This document shows positions 53,669 to 60,613 of a stretch of 64,000 nt of DNA, one piece after another. Both the position numbers and the translations under genes were made by a program. The notes beneath the pieces are model-generated. The model worked only from the letters and a program-made list of their open reading frames with translations. It was not told where the DNA came from and did no database searches. How positions within the stretch are numbered: the stretch's first letter is position 1; every line of letters begins with the position of its first letter. The DNA comes from DATJGR01 sp963735085 (lineage in GTDB: Bacteria > Pseudomonadota > Gammaproteobacteria > Pseudomonadales > Azotimanducaceae): positions 62,001 through 126,000 of the forward strand of contig CAVTJP010000010.1 in NCBI GenBank assembly GCA_963735085.1. Reading direction: 5' to 3'.

Positions 53669-54448
53669 ATGGATCTGACCAGGCAGGTGGTCGTGGTGAC
53701 GGGGGCGGGGTCTGGAATCGGTCGAGCGACCGCATTGCGATTTGCATCAGCCGGCGCCACGGTAATTGCGAACGGCCGGCGGTTGGAAAAACTCGAAGAG
53801 ACCGTGACCGAGGCGGCCGCGTTGTCGGGTCTCATTGTGCCGATTGCAGCGGATATCGGTACCGCGGATGGCGCGCATGCGGTCATAGGCGGCGCGACGA
53901 AAGCGGGCGACTTCAGCATCCTGATCAACAACGCTGGTGTCGGCTGGAGCTTTGGCGTCGAACGGCCCGGCTCGATGGCCGTGCTCGGCGAGACGCCGCC
54001 GGAGTTGTGGCGCGAGGTCATGCGGATAAATCTGGATTCGGTCTATTTTCTATGCCACGCCGCGCTTGCAGCATTTCAGCGGCGTGGCGGTGGCAGTATC
54101 GTCAACGTGTCCAGCGGCGGTGGCATTCGCGGCATGGCCGATGCGCACGCCTATGCGACGGCGAAAGCGGGCGTCATCAACCTCACACGATCACTGGCGC
54201 GAGCCTACGGTCCGCAGAACATTCGCAGCAATGTCGTCGCGCCCGGATTCGTGGCCACCGATATGGTCAGCCCGGTGCTCGAATCGGCGTTGAATCCATT
54301 CAACGATGAGGCGCAGCGCTATCAGGTTTCGCCGCTGGGACGGCCGGGACGTCCGGAAGAAATCGCCTCGGCGATATTTTACCTCGCGGTCGAAGGCACA
54401 TATTGCAACGGCGCCGTGCTCGTCGTCGACGGCGGTTCGCTGGCATGA
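53669..54448 (+). CDS. Short-chain dehydrogenase/reductase
   Basis: The 259-residue SDR starts at ATG 53669, with 53636 as a possible longer start. Motifs are VVVTGAGSGIGRATALRF, ILINNAGVGW, IVNVSSGGGIRG, and AYATAKAGVINLTRSLA with Tyr and Lys. The C-terminal GRPGRPEEIASAIFYLA and AVLVVDGGSLA are classical. It converges on the dienelactone hydrolase gene with a nine-base gap. Confidence 0.92.
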   Translation: MDLTRQVVVVTGAGSGIGRATALRFASAGATVIANGRRLEKLEETVTEAAALSGLIVPIAADIGTADGAHAVIGGATKAGDFSILINNAGVGWSFGVERPGSMAVLGETPPELWREVMRINLDSVYFLCHAALAAFQRRGGGSIVNVSSGGGIRGMADAHAYATAKAGVINLTRSLARAYGPQNIRSNVVAPGFVATDMVSPVLESALNPFNDEAQRYQVSPLGRPGRPEEIASAIFYLAVEGTYCNGAVLVVDGGSLA

Positions 54449-54457
54449 CGATTCGGG

Positions 54458-55261
54458 CTACATCAAACGATGTGTGAAGAATGCGAGGATCTCGTCGACG
54501 GCCGCGCGCGTGGGTTCGCCTTCCTTGTTGATGAGATGCAACGTGACGACGCTATGCGGCGGCACCGGCACGTTCTTCGCTGCGGCCGAATCCGGTAGCG
54601 CGCGGCCGATAAAGCGATCACCGAGTGCCTGTTCGTATGCTGCAAAGCGTTCTGCTTTGCAGTATTTGTCACCCTCGAAGCGATACGCGAGGACGGTCAG
54701 GTCTTCGTCGATCATCCGCCGACGCACCTTTTCCAGCTCGTCAGGCGAGATGTGCATCCCGCCGGCGCGCCCCATCGGCAGGGATGGTTGGGACAGCACC
54801 GGTGCCAGCACGCTCGGCTCGAGCATCATCGACAACGCGAAATTGCCGGTGAAGCACATGCCAATCGCGCCAACGCCTTTGCCGCCACAGTGTTTGTGTG
54901 CGTGCGCGGCGAGAGCCCGCAACCAAGCGGTGACCGGACTGGAACTGTCGGCGGCGAACGCCCGAAACTCGCGGCTGATGCAGGCCCGCGCCATTATGGA
55001 GCGGAACTGATCCGGTGTTGGAAGAGCGCCGATGGTGCCGAACAGGTGCGGCATCCACACGGTAAAACCCGCGTCGCGCACCATTCGCGCGAATCGGGCG
55101 ACATGGTGATAGATGCCGGGCATTTCCGACATCACGATCACCGCGGGGCCGCGGCCCATCACGTATACCGGTTTCGTCTGGCCAAGGAACGACAGGTCGA
55201 CGCATTCGAAGTCGCCGAGTGTTTCGGTGGCAAGCAGTGTCAGCAGATCCGGTTCGCTCAT
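54458..55261 (-). CDS. Dienelactone hydrolase family protein
   Basis: The 267-residue alpha/beta hydrolase starts at ATG 55261, with GGGAG nine bases upstream. The cysteine nucleophile is in GAIGMCFTGNFALSM and the first strand in GPAVIVMSEMPGIYHHVARFARMV. The family opens lactone rings in aromatic degradation. The substrate is inferred only from its setting between SDR, HpaB and amidohydrolase genes. Confidence 0.88.
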   Translation of the reverse strand: MSEPDLLTLLATETLGDFECVDLSFLGQTKPVYVMGRGPAVIVMSEMPGIYHHVARFARMVRDAGFTVWMPHLFGTIGALPTPDQFRSIMARACISREFRAFAADSSSPVTAWLRALAAHAHKHCGGKGVGAIGMCFTGNFALSMMLEPSVLAPVLSQPSLPMGRAGGMHISPDELEKVRRRMIDEDLTVLAYRFEGDKYCKAERFAAYEQALGDRFIGRALPDSAAAKNVPVPPHSVVTLHLINKEGEPTRAAVDEILAFFTHRLM

Positions 55262-55340
55262 ACGAAGTCTCCCACGCAGGCGCCTCCAAGCGGATTGTCG
55301 TAGCCTTGCCGGCGGCGTGGGACATGTCAACGAGGAACCA

Positions 55341-55616
55341 ATGCGGACCGCGATCGTCATTCTGGTCGGCCTTGCGCTGTGGGGTGGGTGTGTGAGCGTC
55401 GCCCAATGGCTTGGCGGCGGCAGTGCGGCATCGTGGTTCCGCGCCACGCGAACGTTCGTCGTCTTCTGGTTCATGGTCGCGGTGACCAATATGTGGGTCG
55501 GTGTGACTCAGGTCGGCTATGCGGCCAGTGAAGAACTGCCGATCTTCGGTTTGATATTCGGGATTCCGACGGTGGTGGCCGTCGCGGTTTGGTGCCTGCG
55601 CCGGCCCCGCAACTGA
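55341..55616 (+). CDS. Small three-helix membrane protein
   Basis: The 91-residue protein begins at ATG 55341 with GAGGA six bases upstream. It has three hydrophobic segments: AIVILVGLALWGGCVSVAQ, TFVVFWFMVAVTNMWVGV, and IFGLIFGIPTVVAVAVW. It ends in basic residues (RRPRN). No family recognised. It lies just before the amidohydrolase gene. Confidence 0.7.
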   Translation: MRTAIVILVGLALWGGCVSVAQWLGGGSAASWFRATRTFVVFWFMVAVTNMWVGVTQVGYAASEELPIFGLIFGIPTVVAVAVWCLRRPRN

Positions 55617-55714
55617 TTCGGCCCCGACGATCGTTGGGTGATCGGCCGGTGCAACCGATAATTGAAATGTGTTCTACTTTGGTGCACTGGACACGACGCA
55701 GTGGACGAGCACCC

Positions 55715-56866
55715 ATGGCATACCAGATCAAACGCTTTCCATTCCCGGGCACGATCGATGCCGACGGCCACGTGCTCGAACCCGGTGACTTGTGGGAAAC
55801 CTACCTCGAGGACCGATACAAACCCCGCGCACTGCGCATCAAGGTCGATCAGGAAGGTTACGAGTACCTCGAGATCGATCAGCGCCCGTCTCAGCGTACC
55901 GTGCGTGGATCGCTCGGCCTGCTCGGTGCGATGGGCGACGAAGATCTGCGTCCGCGGCCGGATCGGCGCTACGCCGACAACATGCCGTTCGGATCATCCA
56001 ATGCAGATCAGCGGCTGCAGTTACTGGCGCAGGAAAACCTCGATGCCGCATTGCTTTACCCCACGATCGGTCTGCTGTGGGAATGCGAACTGCAGGACCC
56101 TGAACTGAGCCTCGCGTACGCCCGCGCATACAATCGATGGATCGCCGATTTCTGCCGCGCATCGCGTGGACGGTTGGTGCCGATTGCGCAACTGACGATG
56201 CTGGACCCGGCGGGATCTGCCGCCGAACTGGAACGCGCGGTGAAGGACGGCTGCAAGGGCGCGTGGATCAATCCGTTCAATCATCACCGCGTGATCCACG
56301 GCGATGAAAAGCACGACGTTCTGTTTGCGAAGTGCTGCGAACTGGATGTGCCACTGGCCATCCATCCAACGTTCACGCCACACAGCGCGGCGGCCGGCAT
56401 ATTCGACTGGCCGCACCATGGCCGTGCGTGGGGCGAAGCGATCTGGCTGCGTTCGATCGTGCAGCAGGCGCTGATCTCGTTCTTTTCGCTCGGCACGCTC
56501 GACCGGTTTCCAACGCTGCGCCTCGGTGTACTCGAGGCCGGTTCGGGCTGGCTTGGCGCGATGCTCGACCGGCTCGATGCGTTCAGCGAGTCGTTGAATC
56601 TTGCCGGCAGGCGCCCGAGCGCGACCGAGTACTTCCGTCGGCAGTGCTTCATTTCCGGGGACCCCGACGAGACCACCGCGCCGCACACGATCGACCACGT
56701 TGGCGCGGATTGCTTCATGTGGGCCACCGACTATCCACATCCCGATCATCCGCATACGTGGGTCGACGATTTGACACGCTACGCTGAGGCGCTGACGCCC
56801 GAAACGCGCGCCAAAGTATTGGGCGACAACGTCAAACGGATCTACCGGCTCGACTTCACCGGTTAG
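55715..56866 (+). CDS. Amidohydrolase (Amidohydro_2, ACMSD-like)
   Basis: Starting at ATG 55715 gives 383 residues. The metal-binding start is TIDADGHVLEP (D-x-D-x-H). Further ligands are His in LAIHPTFTPHS and the C-terminal FMWATDYPHPDHPHTWVDD. The family includes decarboxylases and hydrolases of aromatic breakdown (aminocarboxymuconate-semialdehyde decarboxylase, resorcylate decarboxylase). Which one cannot be decided. The IS110 remnant follows 46 bases later. Confidence 0.9.
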   Translation: MAYQIKRFPFPGTIDADGHVLEPGDLWETYLEDRYKPRALRIKVDQEGYEYLEIDQRPSQRTVRGSLGLLGAMGDEDLRPRPDRRYADNMPFGSSNADQRLQLLAQENLDAALLYPTIGLLWECELQDPELSLAYARAYNRWIADFCRASRGRLVPIAQLTMLDPAGSAAELERAVKDGCKGAWINPFNHHRVIHGDEKHDVLFAKCCELDVPLAIHPTFTPHSAAAGIFDWPHHGRAWGEAIWLRSIVQQALISFFSLGTLDRFPTLRLGVLEAGSGWLGAMLDRLDAFSESLNLAGRRPSATEYFRRQCFISGDPDETTAPHTIDHVGADCFMWATDYPHPDHPHTWVDDLTRYAEALTPETRAKVLGDNVKRIYRLDFTG

Positions 56867-56912
56867 TGCGAGTTTCAAGGTCTTTGCTACGGTTCACGGC
56901 CAAGGTGGATGC

Positions 56913-57494
56913 TCAGATCGTCCGCGCCATCTTGTTGGCCAATGCCACCGCCACCACATTGCCCGGTCGACGCTGCAGCAACTGCGCCAGCCACACATCC
57001 AACGGCCGTTGCTGTCGACGCCGAGCGTGACTGAGCAAGACCGAACGTGCACCGTGGATCAGCAGCATCCGCAGATACCCATCACCGCGTTTACTGATGC
57101 CCAACAACTTGACGCGACCGCCGGTGCCGGACTGTTGCGGCACCAAGCCGAGATAGGCGGCAAACTCGCGGCCGCAGCGGAACTGTTTGGCGTCGGCAAC
57201 GCTGGCGATGACCGCACTGGCGACCAACGGACCGACGCCCGGTATCGCCGCAATGCGCTGACAGTCACGTTGGCTGCGTTGCCAACTCGCGAGCTGCGCA
57301 TCGGGTGCGACGATCCGGGTTGTGGCAGCGCGCAACGCCTCGAGCTGTTCGAGTAGTTCGCTACGCAACAATGCCGGCACGACGGTATCGGGCTCCGCCA
57401 GCTTGTCCGTCGCTGCCGTGAGCAATGCACGCCAGCCGAGCGGTACCACCACCCCGAACTCGTACAACAGGGCACGGACCTGGTTGGCCTGCAT
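56913..57494 (-). pseudogene. IS110-family transposase remnant (C-terminal half only)
   Basis: The 193-residue frame starts with MQANQVRALLYEFGVVVPLG and carries the C-terminal Transposase_20 domain: IAAIPGVGPLVASAVIASV, REFAAYLGLVPQQSGTGG, LLGISKRGDGYLRMLLIHGA. The N-terminal DEDD catalytic domain is missing; the frame upstream changes to a glycine-rich stretch without homology. It is therefore a truncated, inactive element. A perfect inverted repeat lies 53 bases upstream of its broken end. Confidence 0.88.
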
Positions 57495-57547
57495 GGTCCA
57501 GCGCGATAAACATCCACCTCCACCTACGTCGGCGTATCCACCAGTAG

Positions 57548-57612
57548 AGGGTCAGAGTGCTTCACTCGACGTGGAGCCGCGGCTAGTTGTCTTGGTGAAG
57601 CACTCTGACCCT
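57548..57612. repeat. Perfect 18-bp inverted repeat (hairpin) next to IS110 remnant
   Basis: AGGGTCAGAGTGCTTCAC (57548-57565) is the exact reverse complement of 57595-57612, with a 29-base loop. The GGGTCAGAG core is, from memory, like ends seen near REP-associated tyrosine transposases. It could be a REP/BIME or MITE scar. No T-run follows either arm, so a simple terminator is unlikely. Confidence 0.85.
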
Positions 57613-57779
57613 TCCTACCAACAAACGAAGCGTGTCGCTCGAGTCGTGCTGGGGGCGGGTCTGCTATCCGACGGACCGTCGGCGCCAGGGATGGCGCTGA
57701 CGAGCTCCAGGGACGGGACTTACCGCGTGTCCGACGCATCGAAGATCCGCTCCCGTCTCGACGACGCCGAAGCTCCGAT

Positions 57780-58499
57780 TCAGAGCGACTTATGAGCTTC
57801 GCGCAATTCGGCCTGATCTACATCGTCCCCTTTGCCCTCGCGATATTTTTCGCGCCACAGCTTCTGCAAGCGTTTCTGTTGAGCGAGCGCCTTTTCGTGA
57901 AGCCGTTCGCGGCTCTTCGGGGTGGCCATCGCCGAGAGCGATAGCGCGAAGCCGTATTGCGCCCATGCTTCGAGTTCCGGCAGCGACAATTCACCGGAGA
58001 CCCATTCGAGGATCGCGGAGAAGAACGTCCGGCCGAGATTGATTGCAAACGCGTCGGGCTCCACTTCTTCCGACAGATATCCCGCAGTGATCGCGTCCTG
58101 CACGAAGCCTTTCCACATCGCATGACGCGGGCCACCAAACATCGAACGGAACTCCCGGCCGCCGTCGTTGTACACGGCAAACAGTACCGCGCGATAAAAG
58201 CTGGGCTCCGTCGCATACAACGTAGTCGCCAGTGAGACTGCCTTGAAGAACACGTCGAGTTCATCCACGCGCACCTTGGCAAGACGCGCCTGGTAGTGCT
58301 CGAGGTCGTCGTCGAGCACCGCGAACATCACCATCTGCTTCGAGCCGAACAGGTTATACGGGGTCGCGATGCTGACACCTGCCTGTTCGGCAAGCGTGCG
58401 CATCGAAAACCCCGTATCGCCGGTCTGCTGCATCAGCGCGCGCGCGGCCCGTACAATCTGGCGGCGGCGCTTGTGCTTGGCCGCCTCCCGATTGCTCAT
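57780..58499 (-). CDS. TetR-family regulator
   Basis: Starting at ATG 58499 gives 239 residues; TTG 58580 is possible but would overlap the upstream gene by 47 bases. The helix-turn-helix is TLAEQAGVSIATPYNLFGSKQM. The C-terminal tail is very charged (LQKLWREKYREGKGDDVDQAE). It lies 34 bases after the ferritin-like gene on the same strand, so they are probably one operon. Confidence 0.9.
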   Translation of the reverse strand: MSNREAAKHKRRRQIVRAARALMQQTGDTGFSMRTLAEQAGVSIATPYNLFGSKQMVMFAVLDDDLEHYQARLAKVRVDELDVFFKAVSLATTLYATEPSFYRAVLFAVYNDGGREFRSMFGGPRHAMWKGFVQDAITAGYLSEEVEPDAFAINLGRTFFSAILEWVSGELSLPELEAWAQYGFALSLSAMATPKSRERLHEKALAQQKRLQKLWREKYREGKGDDVDQAELREAHKSL

Positions 58500-58533
58500 T
58501 GGCGTTGCAGGCGTTTGCGGCACCCGGCCCGTC

Positions 58534-59097
58534 TCAGGCGACGCTGCGAACGCCTTCGCGAGTTCCTTTGAGCTTGGCAATCTCCATCCGCAGTTCCTCG
58601 ACGCAGGTTCTCAGCTCGGCAATCTCCGTTGCTGACGAGTCTGTCATGCCGCAGACGCGATCGTATTCGGCCTTGAGACGGCGCCCGCTGTCGCGTTCTT
58701 CGGCGATGTAACGGCCGAGCAATTCGCCGGTTTGCGGGTCGATCGTGGTGTCGTTGAAGAAACCGGTGAAAGGATCCTTGCGTGGTTCGCTGCTGCGCGG
58801 CCCTTGCAGACGCTCGACTTTCTGCGCATCGCTGAGTGACGACTTCACACAAGAGACGAGGCCGTCGAAATCCTTGAACACCTGGTAGGCCGTTTCTTCA
58901 CATACGGCGTGGCCGAGTTCGCACATACGTTTGGTGAACGCCATTGCGTGTTCGCCTTCACGGATCGCGACGAAGCGCAGTGCATTAGCCAGCGATTCGT
59001 CCCGCGTTGTCGACGCCCAGGCGTCGAGCAGAATCTGGCCCTTACGCTCGTTGACGGCAATTGAATTGAGTAGCGGCAGATAGGTTGGCTCTTTCAT
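58534..59097 (-). CDS. Possible ferritin-like helical protein
   Basis: The 187-residue protein starts at ATG 59097. The N-terminal part (SIAVNERKGQILLDAWAST, then LRFVAIREGEHAMAFTKRM) has Glu and an ExxH pair spaced as in ferritin-like four-helix bundles. The second half becomes charged and coiled-coil-like (AELRTCVEELRMEIAKLKG). The iron-binding set is incomplete by eye. Two tandem 10-bp copies (59100-59119) give it a doubled GAGGAC ribosome site. Confidence 0.55.
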   Translation of the reverse strand: MKEPTYLPLLNSIAVNERKGQILLDAWASTTRDESLANALRFVAIREGEHAMAFTKRMCELGHAVCEETAYQVFKDFDGLVSCVKSSLSDAQKVERLQGPRSSEPRKDPFTGFFNDTTIDPQTGELLGRYIAEERDSGRRLKAEYDRVCGMTDSSATEIAELRTCVEELRMEIAKLKGTREGVRSVA

Positions 59098-59099
59098 GG

Positions 59100-59119
59100 T
59101 TGTCCTCGGTTGTCCTCGG
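59100..59119. repeat. Two tandem 10-bp copies before the ferritin-like gene
   Basis: TTGTCCTCGG occurs twice in a row; on the minus strand each carries a GAGGAC ribosome-binding-like motif immediately upstream of the ATG at 59097. Confidence 0.75.
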
Positions 59120-59158
59120 CTGTCGCCGTAGGTTGGCTTTGACTCGCAACGAGGCGAG

Positions 59159-59187
59159 TTGACTGCCAACTTATGCCAGCCTACAAG
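59159..59187 (+). promoter_or_regulatory. Candidate sigma-70 promoter for the alpha/beta hydrolase
   Basis: TTGACT (59159-59164) and TACAAG (59182-59187) are 17 bases apart, 91 bases before the start at 59279. Sequence match only. Confidence 0.38.
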
Positions 59188-59278
59188 GCAAAGCCAGCGA
59201 CTTTTTATAACGCATTGCAATCTCCGGTAGAATGATTCGGAGCTTTGCTTGCTCTAAGGATTGTTTTCAGGAGGATCA

Positions 59279-60250
59279 ATGAACGGCGAAATCAGCCATC
59301 GCATCGTCTCCAGCAACGGCATCCGCCTGCACCTCGCCGAAGCGGGCAGCGGCCCGACGGTGCTGCTGATCCACGGCTTCCCGGAGTCGTGGTATTCGTG
59401 GCGCTACCAACTGCCGGTGCTCGCGCAGGCCGGCTATCACGCCGTCGCGCTCGATGTGCGTGGCTATGGCCGCTCGTCCAAACCGAACACCGTGGCCGAC
59501 TATCGGATGGTGAAGAAAGTGGGTGACGTCGTCGGCCTCGTGAGCAGTTTCGGTGACGACCCCGTAACGGTGGTGGGGCACGACTGGGGTGCGCCGATCG
59601 CTTGGATGAGCGCGCTGCTGCGCCCCGATCTGTTCCGCGGCGTGGCGGGATTGTCAGTGCCGTACGCGCCGCCTGCTTCACCTGCTGGACCGTCACCCAC
59701 GCAGCGTATGCGCTCAATGGCGGGCGACGATGAATTTTACGTCGAATATTTTCAGCAACCCGGTCGCGCCGAGGCCGAGATCGAAGCCGACGTAAGGCAG
59801 TGGTTGCTGGGGTTCTATTGGTGCGCCTCGGGCGACGTGCGCGATGGCCCGAACATTTCGATCGTGCCGCGGGGTACCCGATTGCGCGACAAGTTCGTCT
59901 ATCCCGCGACGATGCCGCAATGGCTGTCAGAGGCGGATCTCGATGTGTACGCGCGCGAGTTCGAGTATTCCGGCTTTTTCGGCCCACTGTCGCGCTATCG
60001 CAACGTCGATCGCGACTGGGAAGACCTGGCAGGTTTCGCGGGTCGGCCGATCGCGATTCCGGCGCTGTTCATCGGCGGTTCGCGCGATGGCCCGACGATC
60101 TGGGGCGCGCCGTCCATTGCGCGCTTTCCGGAGACACTACCGCGGCTGTTCAAGAGCGAAATCATCGATGGCGCCGGGCATTGGATACAACAGGAGGCCG
60201 CTACGCGCACCAACGACTTGCTGATCGAGTTTCTGCGCGCCATTCATTGA
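59279..60250 (+). CDS. Alpha/beta hydrolase, epoxide hydrolase type
   Basis: The 323-residue cytosolic protein starts at ATG 59279 after a perfect AGGAGG. Motifs are the oxyanion HGFPESWYSWRYQLPVL, LDVRGYGRSSKP, the nucleophile elbow GHDWGAPIAW (Asp) and the C-terminal GAGHWIQQEA (His). Asp nucleophile plus the HGFPE motif fits soluble epoxide hydrolases. Unlike the hydrolase at 29782 it has no export signal. Confidence 0.93.
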   Translation: MNGEISHRIVSSNGIRLHLAEAGSGPTVLLIHGFPESWYSWRYQLPVLAQAGYHAVALDVRGYGRSSKPNTVADYRMVKKVGDVVGLVSSFGDDPVTVVGHDWGAPIAWMSALLRPDLFRGVAGLSVPYAPPASPAGPSPTQRMRSMAGDDEFYVEYFQQPGRAEAEIEADVRQWLLGFYWCASGDVRDGPNISIVPRGTRLRDKFVYPATMPQWLSEADLDVYAREFEYSGFFGPLSRYRNVDRDWEDLAGFAGRPIAIPALFIGGSRDGPTIWGAPSIARFPETLPRLFKSEIIDGAGHWIQQEAATRTNDLLIEFLRAIH

Positions 60251-60613
60251 GTGGAGTGAACAGCACCGCAGCCATCTAACAGGATTTTACTTTCACGTAG
60301 TTCTGCTGGTGGTCTGGTGTTGTTGTTTGCGACTTTTAAGACCGCGACCGAGACGCACCTGTTCATCTTGTTGGTGAGCCGCGTACGGTTGTCTGACCGA
60401 CGAACCGACAGGGCTGTTTGTAGTCCATGGCGCATCTCCGTGCTCCTTGTCGATCACAGTACCCGTCGATCGATGCCCCCGACAAACGCTCGCGGACCGG
60501 TCAAGCTTCTGTATCGTGGACTGACTCGTGTATAACTCAACCTCGAGGCAGGGCCGCAGAAGGATGCGTTGCCCGTGCTTTTCACGAAGAACCCATGAAC
60601 AGATCGAGGCAGC
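60251..60613. other. Intergenic region upstream of ppdK
   Basis: These 363 bases hold no convincing gene. TATAAC at 60531-60536 could be a -10 of the ppdK promoter, but I see no good -35. No terminator with a T-run is visible after the hydrolase gene. Confidence 0.5.

Noticed and set aside
57548..57612. CRISPR-like or tRNA-like element
   Set aside because: There is a single inverted pair with no spaced direct repeats and no cloverleaf or anticodon arm.
57524..57739. Minus-strand open frame running through the 18-bp hairpin
   Set aside because: It is read from repeat and spacer sequence and has no start signal or homology I recognise.
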